A DNA stretch of 64,000 nt from Xanthobacter agilis (GTDB lineage Bacteria; Pseudomonadota; Alphaproteobacteria; Rhizobiales; Xanthobacteraceae). This document shows positions 9,432 to 18,356 of this stretch, piece by piece. The notes under the pieces are model-generated. The model searched no databases, had not been told where the DNA came from, and saw nothing but the letters and a program-made list of their open reading frames with translations. The first letter of the stretch is position 1, and every line of letters starts with the position of its first letter. Position numbers and translations under genes: made by a program. The stretch is taken from contig NZ_JABWGX010000007.1 in NCBI RefSeq assembly GCF_021730435.1, positions 124,001-188,000 of the forward strand, given 5' to 3'.

Positions 9432-11654
9432 TCAGACAACGATCGGCTCCGGCGCGCGCCCGGCAACTCGTAGGGCGTGCATCCGCAGATAGGCGGTTTC
9501 GATGGCGCGGGTGTAGGCGCCGGTATCGAACAAGGGCGCGTGGGGACGCACTTCGAGCAGGTGGGCCTTGAATGCCGCGAGGCGCGCGGGGTCGCGGGCA
9601 AGGGCGAGGGCGAGGGCTTCATATTCGGCAGCGGACGAGGTCGCCAACTCCGGAAGTCCCACGGCGTGAAGCAGGCTGGCCGCGACCCGCGATGCGAAGC
9701 TCTCGCCGGGAAAGGTCACCACCGGAACACCGCACCACAAAGCATCGCTGGCCGTGGTATGGGCATTGTAGGGTCGCGTATCCAGGAACAGGTCCGCGTG
9801 AACGTAGCGGGCGAGGTGGTCCGCGGTGTCCACCAGCGGTGCGAAAATGAGGCGCTCGGGCTCCACGCCCTGGCAGGCCGCCACATAAGCGAGATTGTCC
9901 CGGGCCGCCGGATTGGCCTCATACAGCCAAAGCACGGATCCGGGCACCTGATCCAGCAATCGCATCCAGATGTCGAACACGGATGGTGTGATCTTATAGG
10001 TATTGTTGAAGCAGCAGAACACGAATGCCTCGTCGGGCAGTCCGCATTCGGCGCGGGTGGGGACGGTTATGGCGACGGCGCGCTGGCTGTCATTGGGCTG
10101 ATAACTATGGGGCAACTGGACGATCCGCTCGTCATAATCGGATGCGGCCGACAGCGGCGTGACAATGGGATCGCCGATGACATAATCGATGAAGTCCGCC
10201 CCCATGGTGCCGGGATAGCCGAGGAAGTTCACCTGAACCGGAGCCGGACGCGCGGCCAGAATCCTGGGGCGGCACCCCTTCGTGTAGCCCTTCAGGTCGA
10301 CCAGGATGTCGATGCCGTCTTCGCGAATGCGATGCGCCACCTCGATATCCGTCATGGCACCGACCTCGACGAAATGGTCGAAGGCGGCGACAATGCGGCG
10401 GCGCATGGCGGTCTCGTCATCGGGGCCGTAGGAATAGGCGAAGATCTCGAAGGTGTCGCGGTCGTGCCGCTCCAACATGTCCGCCGCCAGGAAAGCGGTG
10501 GCGTGTCGGTGCAGGTCGCACGACAGATAGCCGATGCGGATGCGCCGTCCGGGGTCGGCGGGCGGAGCGGGTGGGAGACGGTCGTGGGGCGCGACGGTCT
10601 GTTGGCGGGCATAATCGCGGGCCGCGCGCAGGTGATCGGTCGGTGTGACATGACAGGAGAGAAGAACGAATGGGTCGGCGTGCGTGTTCTCGTCCCGCGC
10701 CATCCGGCGGGCGAAGTCCGCCTCCGCCTCTTCCACGCCTGTCCATTGGCAGATGTGCCGGCTGTTGTTCATGGCACCGTGAAGCGCCGCTGGATCATCC
10801 GGATTCAGGGCAAGAACCCGTCGGTAATAGGTGAGAGCCTCCGCATATTTCTTTTCGTTGAAATACAGGGCGCCAAAATTCAGTAAGCTTTTTATGTGGG
10901 TCGGGTTGAGGTTCAATGCCTTCTGTAGGGCACTCGCGGCATCGCGAGGCCGGCGCAGATCCAGAAGCAGGGCGCCGATATTGCATTGGATCGCCGCATC
11001 GGAGGGCTTCAGGGCCGCGGCCACCTGAAACAGCGCAAGCGCTTCTCCCGGGCGGGCCTCCTGGGATGCGCGGGTGGCCTCCTCTATGACGCGGTCGAAT
11101 GTGAGCATCCCCTGCTGCGCCGCCCGCAGCCATTCCGCGATGGCGCCGGCCGGGTCTTCACCGGCCGCGATCATGGCCTTGCCAAGCGCCACCACGGTGT
11201 CCGCATCCACCGGCTCCCGCGCCATGCGCTGGCGCAGGAGATCGACATCGCCGGTGATGGCCGCGAGGCGCATCACGGCGGCGCGGGCGCCCGTGTGATC
11301 GGGTGCGAGGGCAAGGGCGCGCAGAAGGGCCGCCCGCGCCTCGGCGTGCTGACCCATATCGGCCAGCACATTGCCAAGGCCGGCCGCGATGTCGGGGTTG
11401 TCCGGCAGGCCCTGAGCAGCTGCCCGCAGGGCATCCGCCGCCTCCGGCAGCCGGCCGAGCCGGCAGAGGCAGAGCGCCAGCATATGCTTGACCTGGGGAT
11501 TTTTGGGCTCGCGCTTCAAGAGGCTGGCATAAAGATCCGCCGCCTCGGCGAAGTTGCCGGCGCGATGCACCGCCGCCGCCCGGCGCGCATCCTCCGCCCA
11601 TTTCAGCGCGGCGCTTCTTGTTTGGACGTTGATCGCCCTTTGCCCTTTGGCCAT
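9432..11654 (-). CDS. TPR-repeat O-GlcNAc-transferase-type (SPINDLY) glycosyltransferase
   Basis: About 740 residues. The N-terminal half (roughly 1-350) is a run of TPR repeats. The C-terminal half is the GT41 catalytic region of bacterial SPINDLY/OGT homologues, with RIRIGYLSCDLHRHA, FLGYPGTMGADFIDY, FCCFNNTYKI and DTRPYNAHTTASDALW. It would transfer a sugar from a nucleotide donor to protein in the cytoplasm; in bacteria such genes are often tied to flagellin or adhesin glycosylation, but no flagellar gene is nearby. ATG at 11654 (MAKGQ) has AGAGGAAAAGGG just upstream and is preferred to ATG at 11672 or the frame opening at 11840. Confidence 0.9.
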   Translation of the reverse strand: MAKGQRAINVQTRSAALKWAEDARRAAAVHRAGNFAEAADLYASLLKREPKNPQVKHMLALCLCRLGRLPEAADALRAAAQGLPDNPDIAAGLGNVLADMGQHAEARAALLRALALAPDHTGARAAVMRLAAITGDVDLLRQRMAREPVDADTVVALGKAMIAAGEDPAGAIAEWLRAAQQGMLTFDRVIEEATRASQEARPGEALALFQVAAALKPSDAAIQCNIGALLLDLRRPRDAASALQKALNLNPTHIKSLLNFGALYFNEKKYAEALTYYRRVLALNPDDPAALHGAMNNSRHICQWTGVEEAEADFARRMARDENTHADPFVLLSCHVTPTDHLRAARDYARQQTVAPHDRLPPAPPADPGRRIRIGYLSCDLHRHATAFLAADMLERHDRDTFEIFAYSYGPDDETAMRRRIVAAFDHFVEVGAMTDIEVAHRIREDGIDILVDLKGYTKGCRPRILAARPAPVQVNFLGYPGTMGADFIDYVIGDPIVTPLSAASDYDERIVQLPHSYQPNDSQRAVAITVPTRAECGLPDEAFVFCCFNNTYKITPSVFDIWMRLLDQVPGSVLWLYEANPAARDNLAYVAACQGVEPERLIFAPLVDTADHLARYVHADLFLDTRPYNAHTTASDALWCGVPVVTFPGESFASRVAASLLHAVGLPELATSSAAEYEALALALARDPARLAAFKAHLLEVRPHAPLFDTGAYTRAIETAYLRMHALRVAGRAPEPIVV

Positions 11655-11848
11655 GCCCTTTTCCTCTTGCATCCGCCCGGCCGTACCGGGAGGCGGATCA
11701 CGCAATGCGGTACCCTCGGAGCCGACACTTGCCCGTGGCTTGTGTCGCGCGCGCCGCACCCGGTCTTCCCGCAACGACGACCGGGCGCGGCTTTCCACGC
11801 CATCAAGCTGGCGTGATCGGCGCCGGGCGCTCGGGTTCACGCGTTTTC

Positions 11849-11886
11849 GTCACGCGAACCGGAACCTGTGTCGCTTGAAAATGCCC
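11849..11886. repeat. partial dispersed repeat (left arm of palindrome plus tail)
   Basis: The 15-mer GTCACGCGAACCGGA (11849-11863) recurs exactly at 24848-24862. The 15-mer CGCTTGAAAATGCCC (11872-11886) recurs exactly at 25007-25021. Here they are 8 bp apart; there they are about 145 bp apart. It looks like a shortened copy of the same intergenic element family. Confidence 0.6.
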
Positions 11887-11953
11887 CAGGTTTGGCCCAG
11901 GCAAACAGGTCTTGGCCCAGGCAAAACGAGGGCGCTGGCGCAGGCTCGCACGC

Positions 11954-11992
11954 ATGAAAACGCCCGGTCCGAGGTGGACCGGGCGTTTTCAT
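11954..11992. terminator. strong bidirectional hairpin terminator
   Basis: A perfect 17-bp inverted repeat (ATGAAAACGCCCGGTCC and its complement) with a 5-base loop. Each arm ends in a run of four A/T, so it gives a T-stretch on both strands. It sits 30 bp downstream of the scpB stop (minus strand). Confidence 0.85.
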
Positions 11993-12021
11993 GGGGCTTC
12001 GGTCGGCAGCGGACAGGGCGT

Positions 12022-12846
12022 TCAGACGCCGCGAAAGACCGGTTTGCGCTTTTCCAGGAAGGCGGAGATGCCTTCCTCGTAGTCGGCGCTTTCATAGACC
12101 GCGCGCCGCATGTCCTGGATACGCTCGAACACCTGGGCGGCCACCGGCTGGAAATCGGTGAGCACGCGGAGCTGCTCCTTCACCACGGCGATGGCGAGCG
12201 GCGCCTTGGTGGCGATGTGGGTCGCCAGCTCAGTGGTGAAGGTCTCGATGTCCGCCGCCGCGACAAGATGGTTGATGATGCCCCACTTCGCCGCCTGTTC
12301 CGCCTTTACCGGATTGGCGGTGAAGAACATTTCCTTGACGAGGTTCAGCGGCAACCGGTTGAGGCAGTGAAGCAGGCCCGTGGTGTTGTAGGGCAGGCCG
12401 AGATTGGCCGGCGTGATGGCGAAGGCGGAGGTCTCGTCGGCGATGATCATGTCGCAGGACAGCACCAGGTCGAACGCCCCGCCCCAAACCGAGCCCTGCA
12501 CCAGGGCGATCACCGGGCCGGGATAGCTCCGGATGGTCCGGAGCGCCCGCTCCAGCGGGTCGCCATAGCCCAAGGGATCTTCATGCCCGCGCGGCAATTC
12601 CTTGATGTCGTGGCCGGCGGACCAGACCTTGAGGCCCGGCGCCGCGCGCAGGATCACCACCCGCACGGACTTCGCCTCGAACGCGGCGATGGCACCGATC
12701 ACCGCATCCAGCAGCGCGGCGCTGAGCGCGTTGCGCCGCGCATTGTCGTTGAGGGTGATGGTGCCGACCGCACCGACGATGGACGTCAACACCATGGGGT
12801 CCGTGGTGGACGCCGCCGGGGCGGGCGTGTCTGGCGCGTCGGTCAT
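12022..12846 (-). CDS. scpB: methylmalonyl-CoA decarboxylase (enoyl-CoA hydratase/crotonase family)
   Basis: 274 residues of the crotonase superfamily, aligning with E. coli ScpB along its length: KVWSAGHDIKELP, VQGSVWGGAFDLVLSCDMIIA, TPANLGLPYNTTG, KAPLAIAVVKEQLRVL, FERIQDMRRAVY and FLEKRKPVF. These are the distinctive ScpB blocks rather than generic enoyl-CoA hydratase. It converts methylmalonyl-CoA to propionyl-CoA and CO2. It overlaps the stop of the upstream CoA-transferase gene by 4 bp. A short Ala/Pro-rich N-terminal extension is unusual relative to E. coli. Confidence 0.88.
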   Translation of the reverse strand: MTDAPDTPAPAASTTDPMVLTSIVGAVGTITLNDNARRNALSAALLDAVIGAIAAFEAKSVRVVILRAAPGLKVWSAGHDIKELPRGHEDPLGYGDPLERALRTIRSYPGPVIALVQGSVWGGAFDLVLSCDMIIADETSAFAITPANLGLPYNTTGLLHCLNRLPLNLVKEMFFTANPVKAEQAAKWGIINHLVAAADIETFTTELATHIATKAPLAIAVVKEQLRVLTDFQPVAAQVFERIQDMRRAVYESADYEEGISAFLEKRKPVFRGV

Positions 12847-14033
12847 TCGGCCGCTCCCTCGGTGGAACCCACGAATTGCGCGAGGATGGCCGCGCGGTGC
12901 TCGTCGAGCTGGGGCGGCGGGGAAAAGGTCTTGGCGTCGGGCAAGCCCACCACCTTCACCGGATTTCCGGCGACCTTGATCTCACCGGCGACCTTATCCT
13001 GAACCGACACCACCATATGGCGCGCCTGGACCTGGGGGTCAGCGATCATATGGGGGATGTCGTTGATGGGACCGGCCGGCACACCTTTGGCCGTGAGGGC
13101 ATCGAGCCAATAGGCCACCGTGTTCTTGGACAGCGCCTTTTCCATCTCGTCCTCGAGCGCGTCCACATTTTCGTGGCGCAGCTCGTTGGTGGCGAAGCGG
13201 GGATCGGTCACGAGGCCGGGTTCCTCGAGCGCCTGGGAGGTGAGATTGAACAAATGGTCGTTGCCGGCGGCGATGACCACATAGCCGTCGGAGGCCTTGT
13301 AGGCCTGGAAGGGCGCGATGGACGGATGGCGGGTGCCATGGGGGCTGGGCACCTCCCCGGTCTTGTCATAAGCGGTGATGGCGTCTTCCATGATCGCCAC
13401 CTGGCAGTCCAGCATGGCGACGTCGATCTTGGAGCCGACGCCGGTCGCCGCCCGCTGGAACAGGGCGCCATTGAGCCCGATGGCCAGGTAGAGGCCGGCG
13501 GTGATGTCGCCGATGGAGATGCCCACGCGGACCGGCCTTCCGCCCGGATATCCGGTCAGGGAAATGATGCCGCCCATGCCCTGCACGACCATGTCGTAGG
13601 CGGCGCGCTTGGAATAGGGCCCGCTGTCGCCGAAGCCCGAGGCTGCGCCATAGATCAGGTGCGGATAGCGGGCGTGGAGGGTGTCCCAGCCATAGCCCAG
13701 CTTTTCCATGGTGCCGGGGCGGTAGTTTTCAACCAGCACATCGGCCTTTTCGAGCAGCTTTTCAAAGATGGCCCGGTCCTCGTCTTTCTTCAGGTTGAGG
13801 GCGATGCTCTCCTTGTTGCAGTTGATGGCCGAGAAATAGAGCGATTTGCCATCCGCGAACGGGCCAAAAGCGCGGGAATCGTCACCGGTACCCGGAATTT
13901 CCACCTTGATGACCCGCGCGCCCATGTTCGCAAGCGTCATGGTGCAGAACGGGCCCGCCAAGACGCGCGACAGGTCGATGATGGTCACGCCGGAGAGGAG
14001 GGGCGTCGGCGTGGGAAGGGGCGTTTCAACCAC
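12843..14033 (-). CDS. CaiB/BaiF (class III) CoA-transferase
   Basis: 396 residues with the family-III CoA-transferase fold: VTIIDLSRVLAGPFCTMTLA at the N-terminus, VKVEIPGTGD-like segment (IKVEIPGTGDDSR), the NKESIALNLK block, VLVENYRPGTMEKLG, and the catalytic Asp in VAMLDCQ (about residue 195). It moves CoA between carboxylic acids; the substrate is not evident. Coupling by ATGA overlap to methylmalonyl-CoA decarboxylase suggests an acid such as succinate, propionate or a methylated dicarboxylate. The start is GTG at 14033; no better-placed ATG exists. Confidence 0.88.
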   Translation of the reverse strand: MVETPLPTPTPLLSGVTIIDLSRVLAGPFCTMTLANMGARVIKVEIPGTGDDSRAFGPFADGKSLYFSAINCNKESIALNLKKDEDRAIFEKLLEKADVLVENYRPGTMEKLGYGWDTLHARYPHLIYGAASGFGDSGPYSKRAAYDMVVQGMGGIISLTGYPGGRPVRVGISIGDITAGLYLAIGLNGALFQRAATGVGSKIDVAMLDCQVAIMEDAITAYDKTGEVPSPHGTRHPSIAPFQAYKASDGYVVIAAGNDHLFNLTSQALEEPGLVTDPRFATNELRHENVDALEDEMEKALSKNTVAYWLDALTAKGVPAGPINDIPHMIADPQVQARHMVVSVQDKVAGEIKVAGNPVKVVGLPDAKTFSPPPQLDEHRAAILAQFVGSTEGAAE

Positions 14034-14425
14034 AGTGTTATCCTTGCCAATTCAGGTGGTAGCGAGGGGATGTGTCCAACACAAGCTCACCCCGTAATTA
14101 GCTACCTAAGCATTATTCATTTTGCTCTTGGAATCAGAGCTGTTATTTTCTGATTAAGCGCACAGTCGCAAAGGTCCGTGCCGAAAGCATTAAAAAAAGC
14201 GACAGTGAAGCCTGTCGATTTTTGCGGCGGGTTGAGGTCGTGGACGGACGCGACGGAAGCCGGGACGCTCCGGGGGGAGCCGGCCCGCGCAGCTCGATGG
14301 GTCTTGAGGCGGGGACGGGACCGTATTCCTCTTGGGCTACCGTCATCGGTCTCGCGGCGCGGCGGGGCACCGCGTGGCGTGGTGGTAATGAGGTGTGTGA
14401 GAGGCGCGCCGCGGGAGCCCGAAGC
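14034..14425. other. intergenic region with A+T-rich promoter segment
   Basis: About 390 bp. The part at 14090-14170 is clearly A+T-richer than its surroundings and lies 60-140 bp upstream of the CoA-transferase start, so it probably holds that operon's promoter. No gene was found in the remainder, which is downstream of the histidine kinase gene. Confidence 0.5.
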
Positions 14426-15730
14426 TCAGCTCCAGGCCAGATCGGCCCGCAGGCCGCTCCGGTCGGTTCGGTTCTCCAGCCGCAGCCGTGCCCCGGCGCG
14501 CGCGGCGGCCAGACTGGCGATGGTCAGCCCGAGCCCGCTGCCGGAGGCGCTGCGGTGCCGTCCGCGATAGAAGCGCTCCATCACCCGCGGCAGCTCTTCC
14601 TGGGGAATGCCCGGCCCTTCGTCTTCCACGCACAGCCCATCCGGCGTGCGGCGCCAGCGGATGAGCCCGGTGCCGCCCATGTGCTCCACCGCATTCTCAT
14701 GGAGATTGCGCAGCACCAGATGCAGCGCCTCGCGGCCGCCGGGGCGCGTCAGGCCGTCCAGATCCGCGTCGATGAGCACCGTGACCCCGGCGGGAGGCGG
14801 CGATTGCTGCGCGATCTCCCGCAGCAGCGCACCCGCGTCCACCCATTCAGGCGCCTGGGGCGGATCGGCTTCGAGCTTTGCGAGCGCGAGCAGTTGGCGC
14901 ACCAGGCGCGCGGTGCGGTCCACCGAAACGAGGATCTGCCGCAGCGCCCCCTCGCGGGTGGCGCCGTCAGGGGCGGAAAGGGCAATCTGGGCCTGGGTCT
15001 TCAGGCCGGCGAGGGGGGTGCGCAGCTCGTGGGCGGCGAAGGCGGTCACCTCGCGTTCGTGGAGCCGGGCGGCCTCCACCTTCCGGAACAGGCCGTTGAG
15101 GGCTTCGAGCAGGGGCCGCACCTCGATCGGCGCGTCGGCGGGAGAGACGGCTCGCATGTCCTCCCCGTCGCGCTGGGCAATGTCCGTCGCCACCGTTTCG
15201 AGCGGGCGCAGGCCGCGACCGAGGCTCACCCAGATCAGCAGCCCGAGCAGCGGCACCACCAGCACCAGCGGCCCCAGCAGTCCGGCCACGAGGTCCCTCA
15301 CCAGGCGGTCGCGCAGGCCGGAGCGGTCGCCCACCATGACCCGCACGCCCTTGTCGGTGTCCAGGATGGTGTAGACGCGCCAATCCTCGCCATTCACCTC
15401 CCGCTGGGAAAAGCCTTCGTCCGGGCCGGATAGCGCCGAGTCGGGGGCGCCGCTGGAGCGGGCGACGAGCTTGCCGCCCAGGGACCAGATCTGGCACGAG
15501 AGCTGGCGTTCGTAGCCGGTGTCCGAGAAAGCGGGCGCCTGCGCCGCCGCAGTGACGTTGCCGTCCGCCACCAGCGAATGCACCATCCGCGCCGCCTCCT
15601 GCAGGCGGGTGTCGAGGACGCGCTCCAGCTCGCTGCGGCTCGACAGGGTGGTCCAGGCCGCCGCGCACAGCCAGATGGCGCCGGTGGCCACAAGCAGGAT
15701 GAGAAAGAGCCGCCGCCTGAGGGAGTTCAT
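14426..15730 (-). CDS. two-component sensor histidine kinase (PmrB/QseC-like)
   Basis: 434 residues. The order is a membrane segment at 7-27, a periplasmic sensor of about 130 residues, a second membrane segment (about 160-182), a HAMP-like linker, an H-box (FAAHELRTPLAGLK, His near 240), an N-box (LHENAVEHMG), G1 (VEDEGPGIP) and G2 (GSGLGLTI). All catalytic motifs are intact. It overlaps the response regulator by 4 bp and is downstream of it. The domain layout and regulator type place it with PmrB/QseC/TctE kinases; the ligand is unknown. Confidence 0.92.
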   Translation of the reverse strand: MNSLRRRLFLILLVATGAIWLCAAAWTTLSSRSELERVLDTRLQEAARMVHSLVADGNVTAAAQAPAFSDTGYERQLSCQIWSLGGKLVARSSGAPDSALSGPDEGFSQREVNGEDWRVYTILDTDKGVRVMVGDRSGLRDRLVRDLVAGLLGPLVLVVPLLGLLIWVSLGRGLRPLETVATDIAQRDGEDMRAVSPADAPIEVRPLLEALNGLFRKVEAARLHEREVTAFAAHELRTPLAGLKTQAQIALSAPDGATREGALRQILVSVDRTARLVRQLLALAKLEADPPQAPEWVDAGALLREIAQQSPPPAGVTVLIDADLDGLTRPGGREALHLVLRNLHENAVEHMGGTGLIRWRRTPDGLCVEDEGPGIPQEELPRVMERFYRGRHRSASGSGLGLTIASLAAARAGARLRLENRTDRSGLRADLAWS

Positions 15731-16389
15731 TGCGGCCCCGGCAGCCGATAGCCCAGCCCGCGCACGGTCTCGATGACGCCGCGCCCGACCTTGGATCGGA
15801 GATTGTGGATGTGGACTTCCACCGTGTTGCTTTCCACCTCCTCTTGCCAGCCGTACAGCCGCTCCTCGATCTCCGCCTTGGAGCGGATGATGCCCGGCCG
15901 CTCCATGAGCGCCGAGAGCACAGCGAATTCACGCCGCGACAAGGTCACCGCATGCCCGTCCAGGGTCGCGGACAAGGTCGCGGGGTCGAGTTCCAAGCCG
16001 CCAGCCTTGAGGGTCGGCCCGGCGCGGCCGTGTCCGCGCCGGGCGATGGCCCGCACCCGCGCGGCCAGCTCGTCGAGGTCGAACGGCTTGCCGAGATAAT
16101 CGTCGGCCCCCGCGTCCAGGCCGCGCACGCGGTCGCCGGTGTCGTCGAGGGCGGTCAGCAACAGCACCGGGGTGGCATCGTCGCGGGCGCGCAGGGCGGC
16201 GAGCAGCTCGAGCCCGGACCCGTCCGGCAGCATCAGGTCCAGCACCACCGCATCGAAACGGCTGGAGGCCAGGGCCGCGCGTGCGTCGGCGCAGGTGGAG
16301 ACCTCGTCCACCGTCGCCCCGGACAGCCCGAGCCCCACCTTCAACCCATTGAGCAGCACCGGATCATCCTCGACCACGAGTATGCGCAT
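15727..16389 (-). CDS. OmpR-family response regulator (PmrA/QseB-like)
   Basis: 220 residues. The receiver domain (1-115) has acidic pocket VVEDD, phosphoacceptor Asp in DAVVLDLMLPDGSG (near 51) and Lys in LGKPFDLDEL (near 101). A winged-helix DNA-binding domain follows, with LSRREFAVLSALMERPG and EVHIHNLRSKVG, as in PmrA/QseB regulators. ATG at 16389 is chosen over the frame opening at 16410 because AGGAGG lies 8 bp upstream. It is divergent from dsbD across a 75-bp gap holding a PmrA-type box. Confidence 0.93.
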   Translation of the reverse strand: MRILVVEDDPVLLNGLKVGLGLSGATVDEVSTCADARAALASSRFDAVVLDLMLPDGSGLELLAALRARDDATPVLLLTALDDTGDRVRGLDAGADDYLGKPFDLDELAARVRAIARRGHGRAGPTLKAGGLELDPATLSATLDGHAVTLSRREFAVLSALMERPGIIRSKAEIEERLYGWQEEVESNTVEVHIHNLRSKVGRGVIETVRGLGYRLPGPQ

Positions 16390-16424
16390 TGCCTGTGCCT
16401 CCTGCCGCAACCTTCTATCCGCAG

Positions 16425-16441
16425 CTTAAGGCTGGCTTAAG
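16425..16441. promoter_or_regulatory. PmrA-type direct-repeat operator
   Basis: The sequence is CTTAAG-GCTGG-CTTAAG: two identical hexamers separated by 5 bp, an exact fit to the (C/T)TTAA(G/T)-N5-(C/T)TTAA(G/T) box of PmrA-family regulators, with 11-bp helical phasing. Because CTTAAG is self-complementary, the box reads the same on both strands. It lies between the regulator (start 16389) and dsbD (start 16465), so it could autoregulate the two-component operon and control dsbD-dsbA-ldt. Confidence 0.65.
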
Positions 16442-16464
16442 GTGGGCATCCGAGGGAGCCCGTC

Positions 16465-18336
16465 ATGATGATGAGAATGCTCCTTCGTATCGCTGTGCCG
16501 GTGCTGGCGGCGGTCTCGACGCTGGCGGGACCGGCCGCCGCCTCGAAGCCCCTGAAAGCGGACGAGGCCTTCCGCCTGGAGGCGACGCGCGCCGCCGATG
16601 GCACGCTGGCCCTGCGCTGGCAGATCGCGCCCGGCACCTACCTCTATCGCGACAGCCTGAAGGCGGCGCGCGCCGGCACGCCCGTTGCCCTCGCCACTAG
16701 CCCCGGCGAGGCGAAGGACGACCCGAACTTCGGTGCGGTCGAGGTGTATCACCACGCGGCGGAAGCCACCGTCGGGGGCCTGCCGGCGCAGGGCGAGATC
16801 AAGGTGTCCTACCAGGGCTGCGCGGAGGCGGGCATCTGCTATCCCGTGGTGGAACGCGTGGTGGACCTCGCCAGCCTGAAGATCGAAACGGCTGGGTCGG
16901 AGTTCGCGGGGGCGGGCGCGACGCTGGCGCGCCTGAGCCCGGCGCCGCTGTCGTCGCCGCCTTCGGCCGGGGTGCCGGCCGGTGCGCAAGGCTCTCCCCC
17001 GATGGCGATCGCGCCAAAGACGATCACGCAAATGCCTGCCGCCGCGGGCCTTCCGGAGGACGCCGCGCCGGATCGGGCGTCGGCGCTGTTCGGCGGCAAC
17101 CTGGCGGTGCTGCTGGTGGCTTTCCTGGGCTTTGGCCTGCTGTTGGCCTTCACCCCTTGCGTGTTTCCCATGCTGCCCATTCTCTCCGGCATCCTGGCCG
17201 GGGCGGGGGAACGGCCGGGACCCGCGCGCGGCTTTGCCCTTTCCGCCGCTTATGGGCTGGCGATCGCCGTTGCCTATGGGGTGCTCGGGATCGCGGCCGG
17301 CTGGTCGGGCGCGAACCTTCAGGCGGCGTTGCAGACGCAATGGGCGCTCGGCGCCATGGCGGTCGTGTTTCTGCTGCTGGCCCTGTCCATGTTCGGCCTG
17401 TTCGAGCTGGCCTTGCCGTCGGGGCTGGCGCGCCGGCTGCCCCAGGGCCGCGGCGGCTCTCTTTCCGGGGCCGCAGCGTTGGGCTTTGCCTCGGCGCTGG
17501 TGGTCGGCCCCTGCGTGACGCCGCCGCTCGCCGCCGCTATGCTCTATGCCGCGCAGACGGGCGATGCCGCGCGCGGCGGGGCGGCCCTTTTCATGCTGGG
17601 CCTGGGCATGGGCGCGCCGTTGATCCTGGTCGGCACCTTCGGCGCCCGCATTCTGCCGCGCTCCGGGCCGTGGCTCGTGCGCATCAAGCAGGTGTGCGGC
17701 GTGCTGTTCGTCGGCGTCGCGGCGGTGCTTGCCACACGCCTCATGCCGGCGCCGGCCGGCCTTGCCCTGTGGGGCGCGCTGGCGGTGGGCGTTGGTGTGT
17801 TCCTGGGTGGCCTCGATCGGAGCCGGCCCGGCCATCCGCCGGTGCTGCGGCTGGCGAAAGCCGCCGGGCTCGTCGCCTTGATCTATGGCGGCACCTTGCT
17901 GATCGGCGCCGCCGGCGGCGCGGGTGATCCGCTGCGCCCGCTCTCGTTTCTCGCGGCGGGGGCACACACCGCGCCGGCGCCCGCGCAGGAGGTGCGCGTG
18001 TCCACCCCCGCGGCTCTCGATGCGGCCCTCGCGCAGGCCGACGGACGGCCGATGCTGGTGTCGTTTACCGCCGGCTGGTGCACCGTGTGCAAATCGAACG
18101 AGCGGGTGATGGACGATCCCGCCATCCGCAGCCAGCTCGCGGGCCTGCCGCGCATCGCGGCCGACGTGACCGCCTATGGCGAGGGCGAGCGCGCCCTGAT
18201 GTCCCGCTTTGCCGTGGTCGGCCCGCCGACCCTGTTCCTGGTGGACGGCGCCGGGCAGGAGCTGCCCGGCAGCCGCATCACCGGCGCGGTGACCGCGCAG
18301 GACATCGAAAACCTTGTAGCCAAGGCCAGACTGTGA
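16465..18336 (+). CDS. dsbD: thiol:disulfide interchange protein DsbD
   Basis: 623 residues with signal peptide (cleavage near AAASKP). The periplasmic alpha domain carries Cys in GCAEAGICYP (about 119 and 125). The membrane beta domain has about eight segments, with the paired cysteines in FTPCVFPMLP and VGPCVTPPLA. The C-terminal thioredoxin-like gamma domain has the CxxC in AGWCTVC (about 539-542). All six redox cysteines are present. It carries electrons from cytoplasmic thioredoxin to periplasmic thiols. ATG at 16465 follows GAGGGAG by 6 bp. A DsbA-like gene and an L,D-transpeptidase follow in the same direction. Confidence 0.93.
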   Translation: MMMRMLLRIAVPVLAAVSTLAGPAAASKPLKADEAFRLEATRAADGTLALRWQIAPGTYLYRDSLKAARAGTPVALATSPGEAKDDPNFGAVEVYHHAAEATVGGLPAQGEIKVSYQGCAEAGICYPVVERVVDLASLKIETAGSEFAGAGATLARLSPAPLSSPPSAGVPAGAQGSPPMAIAPKTITQMPAAAGLPEDAAPDRASALFGGNLAVLLVAFLGFGLLLAFTPCVFPMLPILSGILAGAGERPGPARGFALSAAYGLAIAVAYGVLGIAAGWSGANLQAALQTQWALGAMAVVFLLLALSMFGLFELALPSGLARRLPQGRGGSLSGAAALGFASALVVGPCVTPPLAAAMLYAAQTGDAARGGAALFMLGLGMGAPLILVGTFGARILPRSGPWLVRIKQVCGVLFVGVAAVLATRLMPAPAGLALWGALAVGVGVFLGGLDRSRPGHPPVLRLAKAAGLVALIYGGTLLIGAAGGAGDPLRPLSFLAAGAHTAPAPAQEVRVSTPAALDAALAQADGRPMLVSFTAGWCTVCKSNERVMDDPAIRSQLAGLPRIAADVTAYGEGERALMSRFAVVGPPTLFLVDGAGQELPGSRITGAVTAQDIENLVAKARL

Positions 18337-18356
18337 CCCCCAATTCGGAGATTGAT

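Larger units (their letters stand above)
11655..12021. other. intergenic region with a repeat fragment and a strong hairpin
   Basis: No gene was seen. It holds the promoter of the glycosyltransferase gene (minus), the half-palindrome at 11849-11886 shared with the 24.8-25.0 kb region, and the terminator at 11954-11992. Confidence 0.5.
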
